From positions 62,001 to 126,000 of the forward strand of contig NC_013960.1 in assembly GCF_000024725.1 (NCBI RefSeq): a stretch of DNA of 64,000 bases, given 5' to 3'. Below, piece after piece: positions 56,349-64,000 of the stretch (the first letter of the stretch is position 1; each line of letters opens with the position of its first letter). The notes beneath the pieces were generated by a model. That model saw nothing but the letters and a program-made list of their open reading frames with translations. It had not been told where the DNA came from and ran no database searches. The DNA is from Nitrosococcus halophilus Nc 4 (GTDB lineage Bacteria; Pseudomonadota; Gammaproteobacteria; Nitrosococcales; Nitrosococcaceae). The translations under genes and the position numbers were made by a program.

Positions 56349-57677
56349 CTAGTCCTCGTTTTCGGGAGTAGGAGATTCAACGGGCGGGTTGGCTTTGACC
56401 AGAACGGAGCGGATAGCTGGGCCATCTAGCTCCTCGATTTCCACCTCTAGCCCATCAATCATGACTCGCTCGCCGGGCTCGGGAATTCGTTCCAGCATGG
56501 AGGTGATATGACCTGCTACCGTGTTGGCTTGGCTGTGCCAAGGCAGGCCTGTCCAAAGTACGGTTTCCTCTACCCGGAGCAGACCGGGCAGCCGAACTCG
56601 TCCATCTGGAAGGTATTCCGGTTGGGCGTATTCTTCCTTGGATTCTTCTGCTACCCCCCCGGTGAGGGCGATGAGCATATCATCTAGAGTTACCAAACCC
56701 TGCATCGTGCCATATTCATCCACGACAATAAGTTTGCGGGAATGGCGTTGCCGCATAATGGCAAGCAGACGGTCACCGGTCACCTTATCAAGCACGCTGA
56801 TGGCAGGACGCATGGCTTGAGCTACGGTGGGTAGCGCCCTATGCTCGGCAAAGTGGGCGGTGACATCCTTGGTGTGGATCATGCCAATAATATTGTCTAA
56901 CGAGCCCTGGTAGACGGGGAGGCTGGAGAAAGGGGATTCAACCACAATTTGAAAGAGTTGTTGAGGTGGGGTTTTTGTATCCACGATAGCGACAAACCGG
57001 CGGGGTACCATCAATTGCCGGGCAGTGCGCCGGCTTAGATATAACGCTTGGTGCAAACGCTGTTGCTCATGGAGTTTGAGCAGTCCCACTTCCCGGCTCT
57101 CAGCGATGAGCATATCAATTTCCTCGGGAGAGTGAACATGCCGGTGCCGCGAGTGTCGAACGCCTAGTGCCCGTAGCAAAACGATACCACTACCGTTAAG
57201 GAAAGCGATAAAGCCGCTATAGAGCTTCAGCGACCAGCGCATAGGCAAATAGGTATAGAGGGCAAGTTGAACCGGATACTGAAGGGCTAGTGATTTGGGT
57301 ACCAGTTCACCGAAGACGACTTGCAGCCCGGTGAGCAGCACCAACACGACCATCGCTGCCGTTGACTGGGCTGCAAGGGGTTCCATGTCCCCGAACAGTG
57401 CCAACAGGAGCGCTAGCTCCTGGCCCAGGGTGGCCTGGCCATAGGCGCCTAAAATCAGGCTTGAGAGGGTGATTCCAATTTGGCTAGCGGCGATATAGCG
57501 ATCGAGGCGGGCTGTATCCTCAATGATGGGTAACAGCCCCTTCGCCAACCAATGACCATTTTCGGCAAGCTTTTGAATCTGGCTACGGCGCACCCCTACA
57601 GCGGCGAATTCCGCGGCAACGTAGAGGGCGTTAGCGGTAATAAGGAATACAAATACGGCAAAAGTCGTCACATTCAT
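56349..57677 (-). CDS. CNNM/CBS-domain membrane protein, paralogue
   Basis: A 442-residue protein starting NVTTFAVFVFLITANALYVA, which is followed by AEFAAVGVRRSQIQKLAENG. It has the same domains as its neighbour: DUF21 with FGELVPKSLALQYP, CBS pair with KLIVVDEYGTMQGLVTLDDM, and the CorC_HlyC tail. The frame extends to 57932 without a stop, but that extra part is not protein-like, so I use ATG 57677. It is upstream of the paralogue, separated by 3 bases. Confidence 0.92.
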   Translation of the reverse strand: MNVTTFAVFVFLITANALYVAAEFAAVGVRRSQIQKLAENGHWLAKGLLPIIEDTARLDRYIAASQIGITLSSLILGAYGQATLGQELALLLALFGDMEPLAAQSTAAMVVLVLLTGLQVVFGELVPKSLALQYPVQLALYTYLPMRWSLKLYSGFIAFLNGSGIVLLRALGVRHSRHRHVHSPEEIDMLIAESREVGLLKLHEQQRLHQALYLSRRTARQLMVPRRFVAIVDTKTPPQQLFQIVVESPFSSLPVYQGSLDNIIGMIHTKDVTAHFAEHRALPTVAQAMRPAISVLDKVTGDRLLAIMRQRHSRKLIVVDEYGTMQGLVTLDDMLIALTGGVAEESKEEYAQPEYLPDGRVRLPGLLRVEETVLWTGLPWHSQANTVAGHITSMLERIPEPGERVMIDGLEVEIEELDGPAIRSVLVKANPPVESPTPENED

Positions 57678-57774
57678 GTGAGGGCCTGTTGCGGGGCGAT
57701 CATTTTTATTTTGACGGCGAAATATAGAGGAGGTTGACTGTTCATCGATAGATTTGACCCATAAACCCATATGG

Positions 57775-57802
57775 TTGACACTTGACCTAGACAACCTGTT
57801 AT
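57775..57802 (+). promoter_or_regulatory. Candidate promoter of the coiled-coil protein gene
   Basis: TTGACA (57775-57780) is followed after 16 bases by TGTTAT (57797-57802), about 85 bases before the ATG at 57888. A second TTGACC lies at 57783. Confidence 0.45.
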
Positions 57803-57887
57803 GGTGTGTACTTTGAGCTAAGCGGCAGGGATGCACAAGCTTCCTGAGCCGCCGGATCCCATATTTCCTAGAAAAGGTTAAGAAATC

Positions 57888-58490
57888 ATGGATATTGCTA
57901 AGAAATTCTTGCGCTTGTTTTATCGGCCACAATTTATTGCCTTTGTTGCGCTGACTGTCCTTGCTTTACCCCTTCATGCCCAATCAGGGGGAGACCTATC
58001 GTTGAGTTCCGAGCAAATGCAGGAACTCCACAAGCTGCAACAGAAGATGCGTACCGTGGGGCAACAATTGGATAAGATTCGGCAAGAAGCGCTGGAGGCG
58101 AAACCTGAGCTGCAGGATCAGCAGGGTGAGTACCAATCGTTGTTATTCGAGACGATGAAAGAGCAAGGGAACGATCCGGCACCGGCGTTGACACGCATGA
58201 GTGAGATCGAGGGACAGATGCAAGATCAGGAGTTGGCTGAAGAGAAACGTAAGCAGCTTATCATGGAGTATCGGCAGAAAGATGCGGGACTCCAGCAGGC
58301 GAGCCGTAAGGCAATGCAAGATGAGGAGGTCCGTGAAGCGGCTCAAGAGCTTTCTCAGGCCACGGTTGCGGCTATGCGTGAGCACAATCCCAAAACAGGG
58401 GAATTATTGCAAGAGATGAAGCAGCTTCGTCAAGAAATACGGCAGATGGTGGCCCAGATTAAAGCTGAAGAAGGGGCCGGCAGTAAATAA
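57888..58490 (+). CDS. Periplasmic coiled-coil protein, unknown function
   Basis: A 200-residue protein with a signal peptide (cleavage about after LPLHAQ, residue 32) and then an almost wholly helical, charged region: SSEQMQELHKLQQKMRTVGQ, QLDKIRQEALEAKPELQDQQ, and MKQLRQEIRQMVAQIKAEEG. Heptad-like spacing of hydrophobic residues indicates coiled coil. No domain is recognised. The region from 58491 to 58917 downstream holds only a repeat. Confidence 0.75.
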   Translation: MDIAKKFLRLFYRPQFIAFVALTVLALPLHAQSGGDLSLSSEQMQELHKLQQKMRTVGQQLDKIRQEALEAKPELQDQQGEYQSLLFETMKEQGNDPAPALTRMSEIEGQMQDQELAEEKRKQLIMEYRQKDAGLQQASRKAMQDEEVREAAQELSQATVAAMREHNPKTGELLQEMKQLRQEIRQMVAQIKAEEGAGSK

Positions 58491-58513
58491 TACTCTGTAT
58501 TGACCTACATTTT

Positions 58514-58660
58514 TCACCACAAAGACACGAGGGGCACAAAGGGGAAGGAATCTCGGTCGGTTGGAGGAAACTGATGGAGAGGATCACCGCCAATGATGCA
58601 AATTATGCTTATCTATTTTAGTCTTTGACTTTTTTTGTATCCTTCGTGCCTTTGTGGTGA
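58514..58660. repeat. Inverted-repeat intergenic element
   Basis: TCACCACAAAGACACGA (from 58514) and TTCGTGCCTTTGTGGTGA (ending 58660) are near-perfect inverted copies about 145 bases apart end to end. The space between has no reading frame. The CACCACAAAGGCACGAAGG sequence is, from memory, a common inter-gene repeat in proteobacteria. It lies in the 427-base gap between two small genes; nothing else is seen in that gap. Confidence 0.65.
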
Positions 58661-58917
58661 TCCCAAAGTTTCCAGAAGCTACACCAAAGGCCCGGAGTCA
58701 TGCTACCGCGAACGAGTTTTTTCAGGCAGTAGTTAAATTCCTGCCATCTCTTAATTTAACCTAGAAAATAGTTCCATTCTGTGGCCAAGATAGAGGCCAT
58801 GCCAATAGGCGAGTTGTTTGTTTGATGAACCTCGCCCCCCCTCCAAGGTCATATTTTAAGTTACTACAAGGCTTTGCCTAAGGTTCGATTTCGAGTCTTG
58901 GCCAGAGGATAGATGTC

Positions 58918-59355
58918 ATGAGTGCTCTAGTAAGAGCAAGTGCTTTGCTTTCGTTCTTTTTTGCCATAATCTTAGCAGCGACGGGCTGTGCCGGACCACG
59001 GCCGATCTTGTATCCTAACCCTCATCTTAGGAGTGTTGGTCAAGAAGTCGCGGAACAGGATATTGCCGAATGTCGCGCTATGGCTGAGGCTGCCGGGGCC
59101 ACGCCTGGAAAAGGTAAGGCTGGAGAAACAGTGGAAAATTCGGCGGTAGGTGCAGGGATGGGCGCGGCCTCTGGGGCTGTCGGCGGTGCTGTGGTAGGCG
59201 CTGCGGGAAGTGGTGCGGCAATTGGGGCTGCTAGCGGTGCTGCGGCCGGTCTATTGCGTAGCCTATTTGGTGCTTCAAGACCTAGTCAGGCGTACATTGA
59301 TTTTGTCAATCAATGTTTAAGAGAGCGGGGGTATAAACCTGTGGGCTGGGAATAG
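58918..59355 (+). CDS. Glycine-zipper lipoprotein
   Basis: A 145-residue protein with a lipoprotein signal (LAATGCAG lipobox, Cys about residue 24) and a glycine-zipper stretch about residues 78-112 (GMGAASGAVGGAVVGAAGSG). A Cys-containing tail FVNQCLRERGYKPVGWE follows. Glycine-zipper lipoproteins sit in the outer membrane envelope; the function is unknown. Confidence 0.8.
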   Translation: MSALVRASALLSFFFAIILAATGCAGPRPILYPNPHLRSVGQEVAEQDIAECRAMAEAAGATPGKGKAGETVENSAVGAGMGAASGAVGGAVVGAAGSGAAIGAASGAAAGLLRSLFGASRPSQAYIDFVNQCLRERGYKPVGWE

Positions 59356-59411
59356 CAGGCTGATATTCATTCATTGATCCTCCAAAATGAGAGGGGAAAA
59401 ACCATTAGCAA

Positions 59412-59786
59412 TCAAAGACCATGTAAAGCTTCAGCCTTACTGCAATTGTAAGCCTCGCCATAAGCATAAGGACCCGATCCGTATCCGTTATGGAAGCGAC
59501 TCCATACGACATGGGTAGCCCCAAGATTTTTAGCTTGTTGCAAGGCCTGATGTTTCGCTTTGCCTGCCCATGCTCTGATGGCAATTCTACCCCATCCCGA
59601 GGAGCCTTTAACATCACCAATAAGTTCACAGTGGGTTACCTTTGAAGGGGTTACCTGCTGAATGCTGAATTGGTTCTCGGAAGCAGCAGCAATAGCTGGA
59701 GTCGAGAGATTGAGTGCCGCTAATAGGGCGGCATAAGAAAACGATGACCGAAGAGAAAATAGATGAGAAAATCTTAGTGAAACCAT
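59412..59786 (-). CDS. Small secreted protein, RcsF/DUF4156-like
   Basis: A 124-residue protein with a signal peptide ending near TPAIAAASEN. The mature part has HCELIGDVKGSSGWGRIAIR, then ALQQAKNLGATHVVWSRFHN and AYGEAYNC. The AxxLGATHV pattern with a Cys on either side suggests the small periplasmic RcsF/DUF4156 type fold; this is tentative. It is convergent with the glycine-zipper gene. Confidence 0.65.
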   Translation of the reverse strand: MVSLRFSHLFSLRSSFSYAALLAALNLSTPAIAAASENQFSIQQVTPSKVTHCELIGDVKGSSGWGRIAIRAWAGKAKHQALQQAKNLGATHVVWSRFHNGYGSGPYAYGEAYNCSKAEALHGL

Positions 59787-60112
59787 TCATTGCTTCCTTT
59801 TTTAAAAAGGCCTAATCAAGAGATTTCAAATGATAGAAAACCTTCCTACCTAAATAACTAGAAGTTTTAGCTTTTCTGCCATGCTTTCTGCCTTTAAAGT
59901 ATAGACAAAAAATCTTAATCAAAAAGCCATTTTTTTGTCTCAATTCTTGCGAAATCATTGAGGGTTTAAAAAAGATAATACGGAAACCCTGTCGTCATGT
60001 AATGGGTACCGGGTGAGAATTTTCTCTCTTTGTCTTTTATTCTGTTGCTAGAAAGATGCTGATCCCTTGATTACTAAGGGCCTGAACGGGCTGTGTTAGA
60101 GCCGAGATTCGA
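59787..60112. other. Non-coding gap before the MBL gene
   Basis: About 326 AT-rich bases between divergent genes. No gene seen; it must hold the promoters of both neighbours. No convincing -35/-10 pair or operator stood out. Confidence 0.5.
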
Positions 60113-61561
60113 ATGAGTAGGGAGCAAAGAACATTGCAAATTCAGTTTTTGGGCGCAGCCGGCGAGGTGACCGGCTCTTGTCATCTGGTCCAGGTGGGGG
60201 AGAAGAAAATATTACTCGACTGCGGCCTGATCCAGGGTAGGCCTAAGGATGAGGCCCGCAACCGGGAGCCGTTCCCTTTCGATCCTGAAACCATCGACGC
60301 CGTGGTGCTAAGCCACGCCCACATTGATCATTCAGGCCGGCTTCCGCTGCTTATTAAGTCAGGTTATTCCGGTCCCGTATACACCCACCGGGCAACAGCA
60401 GATTTATGCCGTACCATGTTGAGGGACGCAGGCTTTCTAAGTGAGAAAGATGCCGAATGGGAAAACCGTAAGCGTGAGCGCAAGGGTTTGCCGTTGGTGG
60501 AACCCCTCTTTACGATACAAGATGTGGAAGCAGCCTTGGGGCAGTTCAAGGAGCTAGACTATGGTCGGCAGCAGACCATCTTACCGGGGGTGTCCATCCG
60601 GTTATCCGACGCCGGGCATATCTTAGGATCAGCCGTCACCGAGTTATGGCTGAGTCAAAATGGGCAAGTGCGGAAGCTGGTCTACAGCGGCGATTTAGGC
60701 CGTTCTGGCATGCCCATACTAGCGGACCCTACCCCGATCCAAGATGCTGATCTGGTGGTCATGGAAAGTACTTATGGCAACCGCCTGCACCGCACTTGGG
60801 TCCAGACCCTGACAGAGCTAAAAGGGATATTCAACGATACCCTCACAAACGGCAAGGGGAATATTCTCATCCCCGCCTTTGCGGTCGGGCGGACCCAGGA
60901 AATCCTGTATTTATTCGCCAAATACTATGAAGAGTGGGGGTTGGAGCGCTGGTATATTTTTTTGGACAGCCCTATGGCCGCTGAAGCCACGGATACCTAT
61001 GCCCGCAATAGCCAACTCTTCGACCGGGAGTCGAGTGAAATGTGGCGGCGTCACCAGGAACACTCCCTCTTACCCAACTTGCGTTTTACCCGTACCGCGC
61101 AAGAGTCCATGCAGCTTAATAAGATTCGTTCCGGAGCCATCATTATTGCCGGTAGTGGCATGTGCGATGGCGGGCGTATCAAGCACCACCTCAAGCACAA
61201 TGCCTGGCGCAAGGATTGCCATATCATCATCACCGGCTATCAGGCCTCTGGCACGCTGGGCCGGTCCCTCGTGGACGGTGCCAAATATATTAAGCTTTGG
61301 GGTGAGACTATCCGGGTGGCCGCAAGCGTACACACGGTGGGGGGATTATCGGCCCATGCGGATCAGGCGGGCCTCATGAATTGGTATGCCCACTTCCAGG
61401 GGCGTCCACCCCTGGTTCTCGTGCACGGTGAAGCGGTGGCTGCGGAAGGGCTTGCCAAGCGCCTGCGGGAAGACTTGGCTGCTCCGGTGAGGATAGCCCA
61501 GCCCGCCTCTCAGATGGATCTTGGGCATCTAGGTAATTTTATCGGGAGTCCAGAGAAATAA
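60113..61561 (+). CDS. Metallo-beta-lactamase/beta-CASP RNA-processing-type protein
   Basis: The 482-residue protein has the MBL metal motifs HAHIDHSG (HxHxDH), DAGHILGSA and YSGDLG, then a beta-CASP domain (ILIPAFAVGRTQEILYL) with GSGMCDGGRIKHHLKH, and a C-terminal RNA-specificity region (HTVGGLSAHADQAGLMNW). This is the CPSF73/Ysh1-like type found in bacteria (TTHA0252), a probable endoribonuclease. Its substrate is unknown. Confidence 0.92.
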   Translation: MSREQRTLQIQFLGAAGEVTGSCHLVQVGEKKILLDCGLIQGRPKDEARNREPFPFDPETIDAVVLSHAHIDHSGRLPLLIKSGYSGPVYTHRATADLCRTMLRDAGFLSEKDAEWENRKRERKGLPLVEPLFTIQDVEAALGQFKELDYGRQQTILPGVSIRLSDAGHILGSAVTELWLSQNGQVRKLVYSGDLGRSGMPILADPTPIQDADLVVMESTYGNRLHRTWVQTLTELKGIFNDTLTNGKGNILIPAFAVGRTQEILYLFAKYYEEWGLERWYIFLDSPMAAEATDTYARNSQLFDRESSEMWRRHQEHSLLPNLRFTRTAQESMQLNKIRSGAIIIAGSGMCDGGRIKHHLKHNAWRKDCHIIITGYQASGTLGRSLVDGAKYIKLWGETIRVAASVHTVGGLSAHADQAGLMNWYAHFQGRPPLVLVHGEAVAAEGLAKRLREDLAAPVRIAQPASQMDLGHLGNFIGSPEK

Positions 61562-61628
61562 TATCAATGAGGAACTTGTTGGCTATTTAGATTTTCCGGG
61601 GGCGGCGGTTTTTTTTGGATTCTCCCTG

Positions 61629-62672
61629 TCACTCAAGGGGAATCTCTTCTGCCGAGATGGGGGCTGAGCTATTGATGGATCGTCCTAACAGCATATCTAG
61701 GAAGGCGTCCCGCGTGGCCTCGTCCAATTGGCGGAAGGTGCGAAAACGGACATGTTGATTTTGCTGTGTAAGGTCCAGTTCAATGCCCCACAGGGGAATA
61801 AGCTGAGTGGGCAGCATGGCATAGCGGACATCACCAAGTATATTGGGCTGTTCCGGATGCTGGGCTATAAATCCATCTGAGAACCGGGTAAACCGCTCGA
61901 TGTCTTGGGCCAATAGGGAGCCGGGCTGAAGTCCCTCAAGCTGTTTCGGGGTAAAGCGTTCAGTAGCGCCGCCCCGGTAGATACGCGGCTCGCTAAGGAT
62001 GCCAACGCGCACCGCATCCACATAAAATCGCCCCTTGCTCTCGTAGATAGTGCGCCACAGGATGAGGTTGCCCAGGGTGGGCTTGGCTTCCAACCGCTCA
62101 ATCCGATGACCTCGGCTTTCAGCAAGGGTGGCTACCCGGGTTTCTACACGCTCCTGTTGGACAAGGCCAAGCAGTAGATAGAGGAGGGTAAGACCCAGTC
62201 CCAGACGGGCCGCTACGGGCGTGGATTTGAAGAGGCTCCATCCTAGAGCGATAGCCAGCACTCCCGTAAACAGGGGATCGACGACCGCAATTAGACTCCA
62301 GGCGATCCGGGTTTCCAACACCGGCCAGAAAAGCTGTGTCCCATAGCTGGTGCAGGCATCCAGAAGGCCACTTGGGAGGTAGCCGAGCGTGGCCAGGCCA
62401 TACAGCCGCCCAAAATTGAGGCGTCGCCGCAGGAATGGCCAGAGCAGCACCGCAGCAATCAGACCGCCAATGGGGACAAACAGGAGGGAGTGGGTGAACT
62501 GGCGATGGTATTCCAAGGTCAGGAGGGGATCCTCCGCAGAGCGGATAAAAACATCCGCATCGGCCAGTAGCCCGGCCACAAACCCCACTGCGGCAGCCAA
62601 ACGCACCTGGGATGAGCGGGTAGCCGATTGGGCGACTACCGCTCCTAGCAGGCCTTGGGTTACAATGTCCAT
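61629..62672 (-). CDS. Metal-dependent hydrolase-like membrane protein (YdjM/DUF457)
   Basis: A 347-residue protein beginning MDIVTQGLLGAVVAQ. It has DADVFIRSAEDPLLTLEYHR and HRQFTHSLLFVPIGG, the His-rich start of the YdjM/LexA-binding membrane hydrolase family, followed by 4-5 membrane helices, a periplasmic-type tail after residue 190, and LACT-like DACTSYGTQLFW. The activity is unproven in this family. It lies 18 bases downstream of the next gene upstream and may be co-transcribed. Confidence 0.88.
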   Translation of the reverse strand: MDIVTQGLLGAVVAQSATRSSQVRLAAAVGFVAGLLADADVFIRSAEDPLLTLEYHRQFTHSLLFVPIGGLIAAVLLWPFLRRRLNFGRLYGLATLGYLPSGLLDACTSYGTQLFWPVLETRIAWSLIAVVDPLFTGVLAIALGWSLFKSTPVAARLGLGLTLLYLLLGLVQQERVETRVATLAESRGHRIERLEAKPTLGNLILWRTIYESKGRFYVDAVRVGILSEPRIYRGGATERFTPKQLEGLQPGSLLAQDIERFTRFSDGFIAQHPEQPNILGDVRYAMLPTQLIPLWGIELDLTQQNQHVRFRTFRQLDEATRDAFLDMLLGRSINSSAPISAEEIPLE

Positions 62673-62690
62673 CAGCTAGGCCCTTGAGGA

Positions 62691-63596
62691 TTATGACAAT
62701 ACCACAGGGGCTAAGGCGGGAATGTAGTCTTGCTGGAGGTGGGGGGCAAAAAGCAGGCGGGGCACAACCTCCGGGTAAAGATATCGCCTCCACAAAGCCG
62801 CTTGCATCCAGATGAAACCTTTGACAACGGCGGGCGCAGTCCCCAAAGCGACCGCATCAACTAGACAATACCAAGCGGCAACGCCGCTGGGGGGATTACC
62901 CTGGGGAAGTTCTAATACCGGGTCAATCGGCACCCACCGCCAGTTACCATAGGAAACGCCAATGAGTTCCAGCCAGGTGGTGACAAAAAAGGCACCAAGA
63001 TAAACCCCTGGCGAGCGGCCAAATAGAACGAAGAGAACAAATACCACAAATAACAGGGCGCCAACCGCGTCTTTCTGGGCCGCTCCGGTTAACCCCCAAA
63101 TCGTCCACAAACCGCCGGCAGTTAGGACCATCGCGGTAATGGCTTTAAGATTTCGCTTGAAAAGTTCTGAGCGGGCCAGGGCTACGGCGGTCAAATAAAC
63201 CATGCCATGGCCTGGCGGAACATAGGCGGGGACATTATGGAAGCGGTAAATATAGCCTTCCATATAGGGAGAGGCAAAATGCTCCCCTACGGTGGCAAAG
63301 GCCACGGCCACCAGCACCTGGGCCTGGACTAGTCTGCTTTCTCCGCGTAGCAATGCGAACAAAAATACCCAGGCGCATACTCCCAGAAGGTCCTGGAAGG
63401 CCAAAGTGGAATCGGCATCCAAGTGCAGGCAAAAGGCAATAGAAGCGAAGACGATCAGCGCAATTCCGTAATCACGAAAGTTTCCACTCGCCGCAGCCCG
63501 TCCTTTCTCAAGTAAGCCAAAGCGAACGATTCCATCTCCCCTCATTGCCATCCCCATCTTGTTCTGAGTCATCTTTTTGCTTGTTTTTAACAGCAA
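62691..63596 (-). CDS. Multi-span inner-membrane protein, unknown function
   Basis: The 301-residue protein has about eight hydrophobic segments. Distinct conserved-looking loops are GEHFASPYMEGYIYRFHNVP, AYVPPGHGMVYLTAVALARS and VSYGNWRWVPIDP. I do not recognise the family; the PPGHG loop resembles other conserved hypothetical membrane proteins. Met residues at codons 9, 14 and 16 offer later starts and would remove a basic leader. Confidence 0.72.
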   Translation of the reverse strand: MLLKTSKKMTQNKMGMAMRGDGIVRFGLLEKGRAAASGNFRDYGIALIVFASIAFCLHLDADSTLAFQDLLGVCAWVFLFALLRGESRLVQAQVLVAVAFATVGEHFASPYMEGYIYRFHNVPAYVPPGHGMVYLTAVALARSELFKRNLKAITAMVLTAGGLWTIWGLTGAAQKDAVGALLFVVFVLFVLFGRSPGVYLGAFFVTTWLELIGVSYGNWRWVPIDPVLELPQGNPPSGVAAWYCLVDAVALGTAPAVVKGFIWMQAALWRRYLYPEVVPRLLFAPHLQQDYIPALAPVVLS

Positions 63597-63717
63597 ATCA
63601 TTGTATGAGATAGGGTATAAAGGAGCAAGTTTTATATTAAGTGGCTGAATGAAAACAAATTGTTTTAGTATTTTTCAGGATCTACTTGGCGATTAAAATT
63701 GATCTCGAGCGATCCCT

Positions 63718-64000
63718 CTAGGTATCTTGAGTTTCGCTCAACCACCCAAGGAAAAGGTTGGCCAATAAAATTAACAACCCCAATGAGAGACTGCCAACAC
63801 CCAGATAAGTCAATGTTTCCGTAATTAGGTGTGAATGGGCTGGACCACGGCCTATTGAGGGAGCCAATAAAAACATGGATAGCCATGCAAAAGGATAAAA
63901 GCTTCCCAGACCAATAAATACGGAAGTGAGTTTTTTTAGGCCCATTTTCATTTTGGAGATAGCGATGAGCAATAATAAGCCGATTGAAAATGCTGCTATG
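63718..64000 (-). CDS. Membrane protein, partial (runs off the window)
   Basis: The frame is open to the window edge: AAFSIGLLLLIAISKMKMGL precedes the internal ATG at 63972, and three more hydrophobic segments follow (FIGLGSFYPFAWLSMFLLAP, ETLTYLGVGSLSLGLLILLA), ending in WLSETQDT. At least three helices and no soluble domain are seen. The N-terminus lies beyond position 64000, so identity and length are unknown. Confidence 0.6.
   Translation of the reverse strand, partial: IAAFSIGLLLLIAISKMKMGLKKLTSVFIGLGSFYPFAWLSMFLLAPSIGRGPAHSHLITETLTYLGVGSLSLGLLILLANLFLGWLSETQDT

Noticed and set aside
62119-62793. 224-codon Pro/Cys-rich frame within the YdjM-like gene
   Set aside because: Composition typical of an antisense or shifted frame; the YdjM-like frame has clear motifs.

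Overview
The window looks like a chromosomal segment of a gammaproteobacterium, most likely a Chromatiales-type chemolithotroph. Nitrosococcus is my best guess from the respiratory, GH57/GlgA and heme-peroxidase gene content; this is inference from recall, not a search. Genes are dense, on both strands, with mid-range base composition. Apart from one tRNA gene, no RNA genes, CRISPR array, integrase or complete IS were seen.

1-7350: an aa3-type cytochrome c oxidase cluster: ctaD, a 42-codon membrane peptide gene, ctaG, ctaE, a divergent twin-TM gene, SURF1, a SCO-like thioredoxin-fold protein, ctaA and ctaB. These supply the subunits, the copper delivery and the heme A needed to build the enzyme. 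7350-13500: housekeeping genes murJ, rpsT (UUG start), proB, obgE, rpmA, rplU and ispB, then tRNA-Pro(CGG).

13500-32800: an accessory region. It opens with an EVE-domain gene and the wreckage of two toxin-antitoxin loci. One is HigBA-like with a broken toxin. The other is AbiE-like: its antitoxin carries an in-frame amber codon, and its toxin has lost its catalytic core and carries a 92-bp MITE-like insertion. Next comes a large DNA-phosphorothioation defence island of the Ssp (single-strand) type. It has a restriction side on the + strand (SF2 helicase, GHKL ATPase, PLD-family nuclease, and an SspE-like DUF262/DUF1524 nuclease). The modification operon sspB-sspC-sspD lies on the - strand and ends 4 bp from sspE. 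A divergent sspA-type cysteine desulfurase is followed by an unusually large phosphorothioation-associated methyltransferase. That last protein carries the same ~113-residue module on both sides of its methyltransferase domain and ends in a domain that reads like a Hedgehog/DD-peptidase (M15) metal site. It is the most novel object in the window.

32900-47000: a secreted acidic protein, a TetR-RND efflux operon, an orphan GH57 enzyme, an FMN-dependent glutamate-synthase-family protein, and an operon for a glycogen-type glucan (DUF4912, GH57 branching enzyme, glgA). 47200-52800: the 2-oxoglutarate dehydrogenase operon sucA-sucB-lpd. 52800-64000: a PNPOx-like protein, a diheme cytochrome c peroxidase, two tandem CNNM/CBS transporters, small envelope proteins, a beta-CASP metallo-beta-lactamase RNase-like protein, and inner-membrane proteins, the last running off the window edge.
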